DNA from: Lycorma delicatula
Taxonomy: Eukaryota > Arthropoda > Insecta > Hemiptera > Fulgoridae
Length of the DNA stretch: 64,000 nucleotides
Reading direction: 5' to 3'
Assembly (NCBI RefSeq): GCF_047948215.1
Contig: NC_134467.1
Location: forward strand, 38,291,020 to 38,355,019
Shown here one piece after another: positions 34,787 through 46,791 of the stretch. The translations under genes and the position numbers were made by a program. Every line of letters starts with the position of its first letter. Position 1 is the stretch's first letter. The notes beneath the pieces were generated by a model. That model ran no database searches, was not told where the DNA came from, and saw only the letters and a program-made list of their open reading frames with translations.

Positions 34787-36128
34787 CAGGGTTATCATAA
34801 AAGAATGGTGCGGTTTCAGTAATTCATAGGAAGATTGTAGGGAAATCCCTGAAATCCTCCAACCCAAAAGTTTGTTTATCAGCAGTTGTAACCACAACGT
34901 CAGTTCTTGTATTGTAGTTGCGGTGAGTTTAGTGAGTTAATATGTTCTCAGATAAAGACAAAGCAAAGTGTGTTTTATTGATGACTGAATTAAAATCCGT
35001 AATTTTAGTTCAACGTGCGTTTCGATGTGAATTCGGAAGAGATCCACCACACAAAAATAACATAACGCGTCGGTTCAAACGATTCGAAGAAACCGGATCG
35101 GTTAAGAAACAGAAATCAACCGGCAGACCAAGTGTACCAGACGAAACGGTTGAACTAATTAGACGATCGGCAATTAGAAGTCCTGGAAAGTCCATCCCCC
35201 GTCGAAGTGTCGAATTAGGTATTCCAAAATCAACAGTTCACAAAGTTTTAGGTAAAAAACTGAAATTACACGCTTATAAAATCCAGATACTGCAGGAATT
35301 GAAACCCGATGATTGTGTAAAACGTTACAATTTCGCTGTTGAAATGTCGGATAGAATAAGTGAAAACGAATCATTTTTAGGCGATATAATTTTTACAGAC
35401 TAAGCTACATCCCATGTGAATGAATGGATGCGTTAACAGACACAATTCACGAATATGGGGCTCTGAAAACCCTCACGCAGTTATTGAGAAACAACGCGAT
35501 TCGCCTAAAGTTAATGTTTGGTGTGGTGCGATGAAAAATCGTGTAATAGGGCCTTTCTTCTTTGCTGAAAAAAACAATAAATGGAGTCTTGTATCTTGAC
35601 ATGTTAACCGATTATTGCTTTCCTCAGCCGGATGAACTCGAAAACATTCATCAACTTGGAAAACATTTCCAACAAGATGGTGTTCCCCCGCACTTCAATG
35701 CATCGGTCACGGACGCTTTGAACGAAAAATTTGGAGATCGATGGATAGGCCGGCAAGGACCCGTACTTTGGTCTCCAAGTAGTCCAGACTTGATACCTTA
35801 CGATTTTTTTCTTGGAGGGTGGGGTACATCACAAGGGTTATTTATAAACAAAAAATTCGCGACCTAAACCGCTTAAAAAACAGGATTAATGAAGCAATGA
35901 CAACCAATAACGAAGAAATGTTAACTTATGTTTGGAGAGAAGTTGAGTATCGTTTGAACATTTGTCGAGAGACTAAGGGCGCACATATTAATTAATTAAT
36001 TTATTTATTAATTATATAAAAAAATGTTCGAGACGACAAATTTGAAAAATAAAAAACATAAACTGTAAGTAATTCTGTTTTAATTTAAACCATGTTCAAA
36101 ACCGCACCATTCTTTTATGATAACCCTG
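34787..36128 (+). mobile_element. Mariner-like element (rosa-like spacing)
   Basis: Near-perfect inverted repeats (cagggttatcataaaagaat ... attcttttatgataaccctg) have TA at 34785-34786 and 36129-36130. The 1342-bp body encodes a plus-strand transposase broken in several places. By my count 41 residues separate the second and third catalytic Asp (QQDG ... SPDLIPYDFF), as in DD41D rosa-type mariners. A 3'-terminal fragment of the same family lies at 51658-51987. Confidence 0.92.
34942..35990 (+). pseudogene. Mariner transposase pseudogene
   Basis: The first open part is 34942-35400 (153 codons): VQRAFRCEFGRDPP, GRPSVP, GIPKSTVHKVLGKK, then DIIFTD followed by TAA where GAA (Glu) is expected, so the stop falls exactly at the first catalytic pair. 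Next, a 4-bp duplication (gaat) near 35420 shifts the frame. The readable rest includes ENPHAVIEKQRDSPKVNVW, TINGVLYLDML (35562-35867) and QQDGVPPHFNASV, RWIGRQGPV. The protein ends near 35985 with the usual final Cys/Arg/Ala segment (CRETKGAHIN). Confidence 0.82.
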
Positions 36129-36173
36129 TATTGTAATTTTTTTTACTTGCTTATTCTCAATATTTTTTCAATT

Positions 36174-36966
36174 AGGTAGATTTCATAAGAAAGCTACCTA
36201 TTGTAATGGGTACCATGATTTGACTTCCGGATAATTTCGACATATCTTCACGTTTCATATCCCTCAGACCCCAAAACCATCGTTAGCTCAAATATAATTA
36301 TATACATTTATATGCGCCAATCGCTTTCAAATTGTTCCTTAAAAATAATTCCTTGCAAAATCACGATCGGGTTCTTTAACGCCAAAATCGGACCATGGGG
36401 GTGGAAATGGGAGGGCTTTTTCGAGGAAAAAATATCGCTCTAATTTTCTTATTAAGTAAAATATCGAATTCGTTTAAAGTTTGTACTATTTTTTTGGATA
36501 AGGGCCTAAAACGAATATAACTAAAATTTCTATATCACTAAGTATTGGCCTTGGAGTTTGAGAAAATGGGGCTTCGAAGACGATAAAGAATTATACTTCC
36601 CTTAATAGGCACAGTATCGAATCTGTTTAAAGTGGTCTTTAGTCCTTTAAACACATTACCTAAAATCTTTGTCTGAAACAATTTTTGATATGACCAACCC
36701 TTACTGCAAGGGATGACCAAAAATATTGCTGGAATTGTAAGATTTTACTTAGTAAAATATCGAATTAAAGTTTCTACTACTTTTTTTGGATAAGGGCTAA
36801 AACTTAGGGGATTGAAAAAATGGGGTTTTGAAGGCAAAAAAATCATACTTCCCTTAATAGGCACTGTATCGTATCGGTTTAAAGTGGTCGTTAGTCCTCT
36901 AAACATTACCTAAAACTTTTGTCCGAAACAATTTTTGATATGACAAATCCTTACGGCAAGGGATAA
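36174..36966 (+). repeat. Dispersed repeat A, copy 2
   Basis: It begins with the palindrome aggtag ... ctacct (aggtagatttcataagaaag then ctacct) and continues ttgtaatgggtaccatgatt. The internal unit containing agtaaaatatcgaattcgtt, ggataagggcctaaaac, tcccttaataggcac and tgacaaatccttacggc is present twice (about 36440-36720 and 36740-36966). It stops abruptly after the second unit. No coding frame. Confidence 0.8.
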
Positions 36967-37549
36967 CCTCTGATTATAAAAAAATTCAATTAATAATAAT
37001 TCTATAATAACAAAAAAAAGTATGAAAAAAATATAAAAAATATGTAATTTATTTATTAGGCATACGAGGTAGTCACGTGGTGTCCAAATCAGATATTTTA
37101 TTTTAGCGAAATTGGATAAAATTTAAGAAAATTTATATTTATTTCAGTTTCAAACAAAAGTTTACCAGTTTCATTCGCGAAGCGAAGAATGCATATTAAA
37201 ATTTTAAAACAATTGATTTTACAAGATATTTTTTTTTTTCTTATGAGCTGAGAGGGGTTAGATTATTAATCTTTTAAAGAAAAATAGTATTGAATACGTA
37301 ATGATGGATTTAATTTTTAAATTGGTGAAATGAAAATTGTAATTTTATATTAATGTTAGTTTTGTTACATTATTGATTCGTTTGTATAATAAAAAAGGAA
37401 ATTGTTTTGATGTACCCAATATATTTCCTCTTATCTATTATTTATTACGTACGATGGGTCATTGTCTGCTATTGATATTTTTGTTTCTTTATTTATTCTC
37501 TTTGTATTTTAGTTTTTTTTTTTTTTTAATCAACGAATATTTTAATCTA

Positions 37550-38160
37550 CAGAGTGTATCAAAAAGAATAACCCGATTTTAAAACCATACATTTGTGCAA
37601 CCTTGCATCATGTGCAGTGAATGAAATTTACACCATTTGAAAAAAGGGCGCGTCATAAAGTTTCAAATACCAGCCGCCAGATTGCAATAGTATCGCTCAA
37701 ACGTACGCCAACCTCATTCTTAAACAACATGGCGTTTATACAACAGACGACGGAGTTTTGTGTTCTGTTAGTTAATAATACAGAGTGCGAAATAACAGTT
37801 TAGCGTCTGTTTCAAGATTTCTTTACCATCGGCTAAGAACATAAACGATTTGAAGAATCGATTGTGTTTATGTAAGGGGAAGGGACGCGGCACAAGTTCG
37901 GGCGCGTTAGTTAGGTAAGGATATTGGTCGCTAAACCGTTTTGAGGCACAGCAGCCATTTGTAGTACGGACATTCGGTCTTATGATGCTTTAGGACAACC
38001 GAATGGGGTGGTGATGAGAGAAATGCCCAGACAAAGGAAAGGGGGAGGGACTAGGGCGATTACATACTTTAGAGAAAAATGCGAAAGGAAATCAAAAAGG
38101 CTTTTCAGCGAAACCTCATATGACTGTTTGGCCTGTGTTTAAAACCACACCCATTACATC
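37550..38160 (+). pseudogene. Possible mariner remnant
   Basis: A terminal-repeat-like start (cagagtgtatcaaaaagaat) at about 37550 is followed by text like a transposase N-terminus: TEFCVLLVNNTECEITV with RLFQDFF, similar to FCVxxYxxTxSVxxVQRxFR in mariners. After that no clear transposase segment is visible, and a matching right end was not found. Confidence 0.4.
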
Positions 38161-38399
38161 TGGTATAAGCTGTTCTTCTAAAATATATAGATTTCTATGA
38201 TATGTTCTTATTTGATATGGAATAAAGACAGGTTCTTACCGCGGTTAATTTTTGGTGGTGAAGGAAAATTTCGTTAAAGCGGTAACGTGTTTCACGTCAG
38301 TGTTTGTATCTACTTGAGAATCCGCACGAGATGGTAAAGCAGAAGCGAAATTAACCGAAAGTTAATATTTTGCGATTTCGTTTATAAAAATTTATGGCA

Positions 38400-38590
38400 C
38401 TTTATTTGCAGTAATAAGCCCTCATTTAGAGATTCTCAACAAGTAGTACTTATTTTCGTTGGTTCCAGAGTTATAACCAAATGAAATTTTAATTAATATA
38501 ATATTTTGGATCTTATCAGGGAAAAGGACATCGGTTCGAATCATCCTTTTTTGTTTAAATTAAATATATTGATTTATTAATAATTATAGT
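38400..38590 (+). repeat. Dispersed repeat B, partial copy
   Basis: This segment (gttggttccagagttataac ... ggacatcggttcgaatcatc) corresponds to 54888-54985 in the same orientation. Only one part of repeat B is present. Confidence 0.6.
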
Positions 38591-38599
38591 AATCTCTGA

Positions 38600-39115
38600 T
38601 TGTAAAAATGATTTTTGCTATAATTAAATAGAAAAAAAAAAAATATATCAAAAGTTATCAATGAAATAAAATTTTACATTTAAAACAAGGAAGTCGTGTA
38701 CCACACACGAAAAAAATCTTCAGATTTTTTTTATTCTTTTTATACAGTTTAGTCTTTGATATAGAAATATTGTGAATAAAAATATATGAAAATAACACCA
38801 ACAGTAGTAATAATAATAGTATTTACAAAAATTATAATTTATAATATTAAATAAGTATAAAGTAATCTGATAAAACTGTGTATGAAAAGCAATATTAAAC
38901 TATGCCCGCGTGGGCGAACAGAACGCACATTCAACTACTAGTTGCGACTGTACTTCGCGAATGATTGTTTCATATCTTACTCCAGCACAATAAAAAGCTT
39001 AATATTAAATATTCAAAACACCGTCATTTATTTCCAATTTTTTTCAAGGATTACATTTATGTGTTTTCTCCTGTAAAATATTCATTGAAACTAAATTAAG
39101 GTTATTACGCTCTGC
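38600..39115. other. Intron 1, nothing recognised
   Basis: AT-rich, with no coding or repeat feature. Confidence 0.4.
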
Positions 39116-39120
39116 ACGCT

Positions 39121-39580
39121 TTTTTTTTTTGTCTTCAGTCATTTGACTGGTTTGATGCAGCTCTCCAAGATTCCCTATCTAGTGCTAGTCGTTTCATTTC
39201 AGTATACCCTCTACATCCTACATCTCCAACAATTTGTTTTACATACTCCAAACGTGGCCTGCCTACACAATTTTTCCCTTCTACCTGTCCTTCCAATATT
39301 AAAGCAACTATTCCAGGATGCCTTAGTATGTGGCCTATAAGTCTCTCTTCTTTTAACTATATTTTCCAAATGCTTCTTTCTTCATCTATTTGCCGCAATA
39401 CCTCTTCATTTGTCACTTTATCCACCCGTCTGATTTTTAACATTCTTCTGTAGCAATTAATTTCAAAAGCTTCTAATCTTTTCTTCTGAGATACTCCGAT
39501 TGTCCAAGTTTTATTTCCATATAAAGCGACACTCCAAACATACACTTTCAAAAATCTTTTCCTGATATTTAAATTAATTT
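39121..39580 (-). mobile_element. 5'-truncated LINE 3' end (same family as 9966-10258)
   Basis: Minus-strand text: RKRFLKVYVWSVALYGN, then EAFEINCYRRMLKIRRVDK, NEEVLRQIDEERSIWK, HILRHPGIVALILEGQ, GRPRLEYVKQIVGDVG, SWRAASNQSND-stop and a poly(A) run at 39130-39121. This is longer on the 5' side than the copy at 9966. The YxSxTW-like and CYRRML motifs place it in the C-terminal part of a LINE reverse-transcriptase ORF. A frameshift is seen near 39360. Confidence 0.85.
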
Positions 39581-39599
39581 TTGATGAAAAATTAATTTA

Positions 39600-41000
39600 A
39601 ATGTTTACCTACTATTTCTTTTTTTTTTTGGCGAGGGGTAAAGTTTTATTGAAAAATAATCATTAATGTTTAAATAAACCGAAATTCAAAAATTTTTTGA
39701 ATTTTTTTTGTGGGTTTTTTCTGTTCTCCACGTGAAAAATTACTTTCCAAGGAAATAATTGGATTCTTCTACGTTTGCTGTGATAAATGGAAGAAATTAA
39801 AACAAATTGCACTAAAAAAAAAAATGTGCAACCAATAAAAAATTACTAATGATTTCTTTTCTACGGTTGGTGGGGGTGAATTATGATTGTAAATATTATT
39901 ACTAAACAGTTTATTATATAAATTTTTATTGATATAAAAGTTTTAAAAAATTCAAAAAATCTAAACTCTTATCGGCTCCCCCCCCTCAATATTGCCTCCG
40001 AAGTATTTTTTTCTTTTTGGGGGAGGGGGGGGGTCGCTTGCACTACTCTTATGCCTAAGAATATATATATTTTTTTTAATTTGTTAAAAATATACAATAA
40101 ATTTTATATTTATTGTCAAAAAAATATCTTTTTTTGGGGCAGGGTGAATTTTGGGATAATTTTTTAGCGGGTTATGTTGGAAAAATTTTAAGATAATTGA
40201 CCCCCCCCAAAAATCTTCTCACCCCTTGGAGTTATTGATCTTAAAACTTTACCAACAAATTATTCCATATCCACGAATCTCTGTACAATCAAAATTGGTT
40301 AATCCAATTAAAAGTTATTAAGGTTCGAACACGTCAACACACGTACAACCCCCTCACTATTTATGGGGGGGGGGATCCCTGGGTCATGAAAGGTCGAGAA
40401 ATAAAAAAAAAAACCATACCTAATCTTTTAACTGATTATTTTTCTCATTGCAGCATAAATTTAGAGCTATGATGCCAAGAAAATAAAAATGATTATACTG
40501 TTGTTACTAACAGCTGACTATTGATTGGAATAGTTGAGAGCTATCGAAGCGCAATCTGCAGGCAAATGCATATGCAGGCGGCAAATTCAAAACTAAAATT
40601 ACTTTGAAAATATGCCACGTCATTGGCGTATTACCTTTTAAATCTCAGTACTTGGAAAGTGTTTACTTTAAAGAGTTACGAATTATTTGACTAGTGTTTT
40701 AGTTTTTGTCAACTAATTTAAATATTGAACAATAAGGAACCTTTATTATCTATAGAACCATTTTTATTTATTCAGACTACAGATAAAGGTCAAGTAATAG
40801 CGATGATTATTTTAACTATTATTTATGATATGAAAAATATCAGATCAATGTCTGGATTCTAACCCTGTACCAATTGAATGAAAAGTATGTGTGATATCAA
40901 TTTACCGGCCATATTATAATAAATAAGATTTTTAATTTAATTACGGTATGAACAAACATTGTAAATCCGTATAAATTATTTTTTAAATAACTTAGTGTTT
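39600..41000. other. Intron 1, AT-rich with C/G homopolymer runs
   Basis: Several G or C runs (gggaggggggggg near 40020, cccccccc near 40201, ggggggggg near 40366) stand out in AT-rich DNA. No coding frame was recognised. Confidence 0.45.
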
Positions 41001-41002
41001 TT

Positions 41003-42041
41003 AGGTAGATTTCATAAGAAAGCTACCTATTTTAATGGGTACCATGATTCGACTTCCGGAAAATTTCCACTTATCTTCGCGTTTCACATCTTCCAGACCC
41101 TTAAACCACTGTCGTCAATTCAAAATATATATATATATATATATATAACTGCTGTAATTTTGATTACTTTCAAATTGTTCCTTAAAAAAACTCGTCTCAA
41201 AATGTCGGACAAAATCGGACTATGGTGGTGGAAATGGGAAGGGCTTTTTCGAAGAAAACAAAATATCGCTATAAATTTCTTAGGTAAAATATCTTTAACT
41301 TTCACTTAAAGTTCCTACTATTTTTTGGATAAGGGCCTAAAGCTTACGTAAGAACGTTTTTTGATATCACCAACCATTGGCCCAGGGGATGGAAAAAACG
41401 GGGTTTCGAAGAGAAAAAAAATCATACCTCCCTTAATAGGCACATCATCAAATCGCTTTAAAGTGGTCGTTAGTAATTTAAATATTATCTAAAACCTTTT
41501 GTTTCAAACAATTTTTGAGACACCAACCCTTACAGGCAAGGGATGACCAAAACAAACAAAAAATCGCTATAACTTTCTTATTAAGTAAAATATCGAATTC
41601 GTTTAAAGTTCCTACTATTCTTTAGATAAGGGCCTAAAACTTTGTAAGTAAAGTTTTTTGATATCACCAACCATTTGTCCACGGGGGTGCAAAAATTTAT
41701 CGAAGACCAAAAAATCAATACCTCCCTTTTCTATTAAGGGAGGTACACTATTCTTATCTTTATGAAAAGTGGTCGTTATTCCTCTAAACATTATCTAAAA
41801 CTTTTATCTGTAACAATTTTTGATATGACAAACCCCTTATGGCAAGGGATGACCAAAAATGTTTCTGGAACTATAAGAAGATGGGGCTTGTCGTATCCTA
41901 AACATGTGAAACTTTTTTCACATAAAATCAATTTCGTGTTGAGTAAATTTAATGTTTTTCTTAACTTTAAGTTGGAAATCATTTTTATCCTCTACTTAGC
42001 ACCGGTGAAATCTACCTCCGCCTTCCAGCGTGCCGAAAGGG
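41003..42041 (+). repeat. Dispersed repeat A, copy 3 (longest)
   Basis: It opens with aggtagatttcataagaaag / ctacct and atgggtaccatgattcgact, and it closes with gtgaaatctacctccgcctt and gccgaaaggg. Two units of about 300 bp follow each other (about 41265-41555 and 41560-41860). Each carries ataactttctt, a ggataagggcctaaa-like block, a ccttaataggcac-like block and a caatttttgatatgac-like block. The first 12 bases, aggtagatttca, recur inverted near the end (tgaaatctacct), giving imperfect outer symmetry. It contains no transposase. Confidence 0.85.
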
Positions 42042-42944
42042 TTTTTTCCCTTGAATGTTGAATTAAATCCCTTTACTGTAAGAGTAATTCTATAAAGTTT
42101 AGAACAAGTATAGAAGTAGCAGCTTATAATAATCGATTATTGGAATTGTAGTTAAGATGTATAATTACTATAATCTTTTCTGCTAAGATCACTACAGTTT
42201 CTATGTTGTGTACTACCGTTTACCTTTCTTAGCTTCATTCTTTTATCACTTGTTGACGCGTTTCGGAACCATTCCATTGTCAAAACTTATTGTATTGGTC
42301 CTTTTTTATATTTCTATTATTCTTTATCGACGTTTAATAATAAAATATATAAAACGAAGGATGGATTAGGCATGGGTAACCCACTATTAGCGATACTAAG
42401 CGATGTATTCCTACATAATATGGAAGAAGAGAATATACCAGATATCATGAAAAAATACAGATGTTTAGAATATTTTAGGTACGTGTATGGCACTCTATTA
42501 GTGATTTTTTAATCGCTAAAAAATAATAATGAAGAAAAGAATTCTGGAAGAAATGAACAAAAGACAAAACAGTTAATTTTTTAGACCTAACAATAAATAG
42601 AAATAATAATTTAGATTGTGAAATACACAGAAAATAAACTTATACAAATAACATCATAGCTTGCAATTCGAATCGCCCAATGGAGAAAAATTAGCGGCTT
42701 TCAGATAAATGATAGATTACATCCATATATTATAATTAATTAGCGTATAAAGAAACACTATTTTTTCATATAGCAGAAAATAACGAGTATCGAAAAGAAA
42801 TGATCAGAAAAATTAATAAAAATAAAAATAAATTAAATTAAATTAAAACAAAAAATAAAAAAATAAAAAACCTTTAGATGGAGTAAATTAACATAAAAAT
42901 CTAATTCCATTAGATTTTTAATATTAGCATAGAAGAAAAGTATA

Positions 42945-42949
<5 letters not shown>

Positions 42950-42995
<46 letters not shown>
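42950..42995. repeat. (AT)n microsatellite in Helitron 5' end
   Basis: AT dinucleotides directly following the TC start, as often seen at the 5' ends of Helitrons in insects. Confidence 0.9.
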
Positions 42996-42999
<4 letters not shown>

Positions 43000-43391
43000 G
43001 TTAAGTTCGTTTATGTACGGCTTCAAAAACTCAAAATGATCTGCACCGATTGAGCTCAAATTTTAACACGATATATAACCCGCATCAAAGATTGTTTTTA
43101 TCTATTTTTCGCATCAGTCGCATACCCGCGACCGTGAGAAAACAGTTTTTTTAACGGTCAGCTGTGTACCAGTGACCGCGCCATCTGCCGGAAGCGAGCG
43201 AGGGGAACACTCGCCATACTAGCTAACGACAACCGCAGTCACATGTGAAATAATACCTGTTCCCAATTGCATTGTTTATTAACAAAAAAAAAAAAAAAAA
43301 AACGTATCCACTTACATCTGATTTAGATTATTATACTGTCTGAATTAAATATTCACTTTAATCGAGGTACTTTTGTGTGATCGTGTCGTGA

Positions 43392-44280
43392 TTGAGCTGC
43401 GCCTTTCACCAAGCTCTGAATTTATTAGAAAACGACCAACAGTGTGATATATGTATTAATGACGCGTGCAACACTGCACATCCAAACCAAATTCGCGCAT
43501 TATTCGCAATTATATTGACCGCTTGCTTCCCTTCATCTCCCACAGAATTATGGGAAAGATATCGATCGCATATGGCTGAGGATATTTTGCATAGAGTACG
43601 CCTAGAAAATACCAATATGACCGTGGAATTTACAGAAGGCATTTACAACGAAGCATTGATAAATATTGAAGACAAGCGCTTAGCTGTTGCAAATAAAGTT
43701 CTTAGTCGATTGGGAATGCCAGCGCCCACCCGAGCTCCGATTGCTTCATTTGATGTGGATTTACGCCGTGAACAGAGTTACAACATCGGTGATGTTCAGT
43801 CATATGTCCGATCAAACATTCCCAAATTAACGCGTGAATAGAAAGGCATAATGCAAATGATAAATGACGGAGTTGGGGGGACCTTCTTGGATGCGCCAGG
43901 AGAAACTGGGAAAACATTCCTCATTAGATTGATTCTAGCAACGGTTCGATTAAAAAATTACAATTATCCTGTTGGTGGAATATTAATCAGCCAAAACTCT
44001 GCAACGGCACGCGACTTGCAGTTAAGAAATTGATGAATAACGTAGTGGAAGCAACGATTTTAACGGGGCCTTTCAAAGGTGAAGATGTCCTCATTCCTCG
44101 AATACCCATAATCCCGACCGATACGCCATTTTAATTTAAAAGATTGCAATTCCCAATTCGATTGGCATTTGCAATCACAATCGATAAAGCTCAAGGTCAA
44201 TCTTTAGAAGAATTGTGTGGTTTAGATTTAAATTCGGATGCTTCTCACATGGGCAACTGTATGTTGCGTGTTCCCTAGTC
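43392..44280 (+). pseudogene. Helitron helicase (PIF1-like) pseudogene
   Basis: The first part (43392-43841, 149 codons) matches the region upstream of the PIF1-like helicase. A stop is followed by motif I, FLDAPGETGKTFLI (a Walker A with E for the usual small residue). After that the frame is lost. The C-terminal part reads LTGPFKGEDVLIPRIP, FKRLQFPIRLAFAITIDKAQ, then GLDLNSDASHMG. The stretch between motif I and the C-terminal block is missing, which removes most of the helicase core. Rolling-circle Rep motifs were not found. Confidence 0.8.
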
Positions 44281-44900
44281 GGGAAACCAGATAGCCTTTA
44301 TATCTACGCAGACAGTCGAAAAACAAAAAATATTGTATATCCACAAGTATAAAATTAAACTTCTATGAAACGTATGCTTTGTTTTATTTCTCATCCATTG
44401 CAACCACAATGTGCCACAGCGAAGCGTGGCGGGTAGAGCTAGTACTGTGTACAAAGTAATGGTATATACAAAATAAAATGTAAATGCAATACAAACATAC
44501 ATTAGACAATCAGGAAAAAAATTAAGAGACATGAGATCTTAATTAAAATTAAGACATAATTAATTAACTCATGAGATCTGATAAAAAAAAAAATAAGATT
44601 CTAATTACGCAACGCATTTAATAAAAGGACATGCCCTGATGAAAATGAAATAATCAGTGAAATTAATCCACTCGTGTGTTAAAGGAAGAAGAATGAACAT
44701 TTTAGAAAATTTTTAAAAAGTAACAATAAAACGATCAAGCACATGTCCTTTACAAGAACCTAAACTTATTGAAAAAAGGAAATATATAAATCAAATTAAA
44801 AGATTAAGAATATAAATATATGGAGGGGTGTTGACTAAACGTGTCATTAACAAAAATTTAAAAGTACCAGTACAATAAGTTTTGACAATGGAGTGGTTCC

Positions 44901-45066
44901 GCCGGCCTTCGTGGCGCGAGTAGTAACGTCTCGGCCTTTTATCCAGAGGTCCCAGGTTCGAATCCCGGTCATGGATGGAATTCTCACACGCTAAAAATCA
45001 TCATCCATCTCATTCTCTGAAGTAATATCTAACGGTGGTCCCAGACAGGTTAAACAAAAACAATCC
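44901..45066 (+). mobile_element. tRNA-derived SINE (type 3)
   Basis: The head reads gccggccttcgtggcgcgag, then box B GGTTCGAATCCC with cggtcatgg, then cacacgctaaaaatcatc and a tail (ctctgaagtaatatctaac ... ggttaaacaaaaacaatc). The perfect box B distinguishes it from types 1 and 2. It starts exactly where the Penelope inverted repeat ends. Confidence 0.8.
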
Positions 45067-45069
45067 CGG

Positions 45070-46790
45070 AGGTTAAACAATTGATAAAAGAATTAAGTTA
45101 AGAAAAGTAAAAAAAAGTACTTAACATAGAAAATATATTATTAGCTTTGGTGGTTATTTAATCATGGAAAATTAAAGAAAAACCCAAAAAATAATTTAAA
45201 AATGTTTCCGTTTCAATCTGTATGTAGAATTTGAGAGTACGGTGTTCATGACTGATGTTGGAAATTTATGAAAAAGGGAGTTTTTTTTAGATTTAAGTTA
45301 AGAAATTTATTTTTTTTTAAATCGAATGACGTAATAATATTTATATGTTAATTTTAATTTTTTTGAAACAATGCTTACGTAATAAATCGTCGCTCTTACG
45401 TAAAACATTAGTCACCCGAGTTTTGACGTCAGTCAAAACTTTTGACGTCATGATTTTTTTTAAAATATTTTTGTTATTATTTTCTCTGTTTCTATATAAA
45501 TATATATTTATTTATGGTTAGCATGTTTTTACGAATTGAATGAAAGAAATATTTGGCGACTACTACACTATATAGAAGTGGAATTAATTGAAATTTATTA
45601 GAACACGAACTGTATTATTATTTATTAATAGAAACGGTAATGTCAACGACTCTTAATACCGGATTGACGTGAATTTTTACAATATATAGTATAAACAAAA
45701 TCTCATATTATTGTTTTATATAATATTAATTTATATATACGTATTTTATAATAAATTCGGTGTACCATAATATTAAATATTTATAAAACGTTTAGTAATA
45801 TTTTATATATTCATAATGTAACCTGATTTGTTAAAATACGCATTTTATATCGTATAACATTAAATATTAAATAATAAAAATGAATGGTTAACCTATTTTT
45901 TTTTAATATTTAAATATATAATTTTATATTCATAAAGTTTGATACCCTAATAACTTATACACATTTACGGAAGTTAAAAAAATTTATTATTTTTTTAAGT
46001 TGTAATCTATAATAAATTAATTTCGGGGTCAAAACTGAATATTAAATTAGTTTTTTAGGGCAGAAATTTTATTTAATCTGTTGAATATTAAATTTTATTA
46101 ATTCATTGCTTTTTGCTAGTAAATGTTTAAAATATTCAAAAGATATTTAAGCGAATTACACAAAATTTTGTCAGATTTATACATACTAAATTATTTTAAA
46201 ATAATTTTAAATTATTATTTTTTTTTTGTTCTACTGCTGCAGGTTATAAAAACTCTTGCGCAGTTTTGCGCAGGAAGAAACGATTTTTCGTTATTTTATT
46301 TTGTTCCTTTTAACTTAATCTAAAATTAGTAAACAATCAAGAAGTAAATTAAAATGAAATAAAACTATACGGAATAAAAAACAGAAATAAATTATTAAAT
46401 TCCGACGCGTTCACAATTTTGCGGTCAGAAACGCACTGATTTTAGGAGTACGCACTACGTATGTTCGGATTAACGAACGAGTAGACCCTACTCACAAGCA
46501 TAAAAGTTTTAACTAGCTTATCATTGTGACTCGCTGCTATAGGCGTATATGAAAAATACACCAGTCAGCATAACCCTTAGATTACATATCCAGTCCCTCG
46601 ATATGTCCTTCGAAATAGGTAACGCTACCTGAATACGCCGAACAATATTGCTAATATTGTTTTAACTTCCAGCATCAAAACGAATCGCGCTTCTAACTCA
46701 AACCAGTAAAATTTTTTCACTTAAATTGAGGGTAACTCAAAATCGACTCAAACTAATCTTAATCAAATTTTTATATGCACAACTTAAGAT
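45070..46790. other. Intron 1, AT-rich, nothing recognised
   Basis: No coding or repeat feature recognised. A less AT-rich stretch at 46400-46740 shows no readable frame. Confidence 0.4.
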
Positions 46791-46791
46791 A

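Larger units (their letters stand above)
42945..44442 (+). mobile_element. Helitron, internally deleted
   Basis: It begins with TC after an A at 42944 and an AT-rich lead-in. It ends with a small GC-rich hairpin (gccacagcgaagcgtggc) and CTAG at 44439-44442 followed by T, the 3' end expected of Helitrons, which insert between A and T without target duplication. Inside is a broken plus-strand helicase ORF. The insertion splits a Penelope-like element, so the Helitron arrived later. Confidence 0.85.
42266..44900 (+). mobile_element. Penelope-like element, split by a Helitron
   Basis: The left part reads as reverse transcriptase on the plus strand: GLGMGNPLLAILSDVFLHNM near 42363, then a YFRYVYGTLLVI segment where YVDDT is usual, so the catalytic Asp pair is lost, then AENNEYRKEMIRKI. 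The right part begins after the Helitron with GIYKIKCKC (44461), followed by IRQSGKKLRD-like text and THLIKGHAL, the pattern of a GIY-YIG endonuclease domain. That RT plus GIY-YIG order is the Penelope hallmark. The outer ends are a 34-bp inverted pair with two mismatches (42266-42299 and 44867-44900). Without the Helitron it would be only about 1.1 kb, so it also has internal deletions. Confidence 0.75.
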
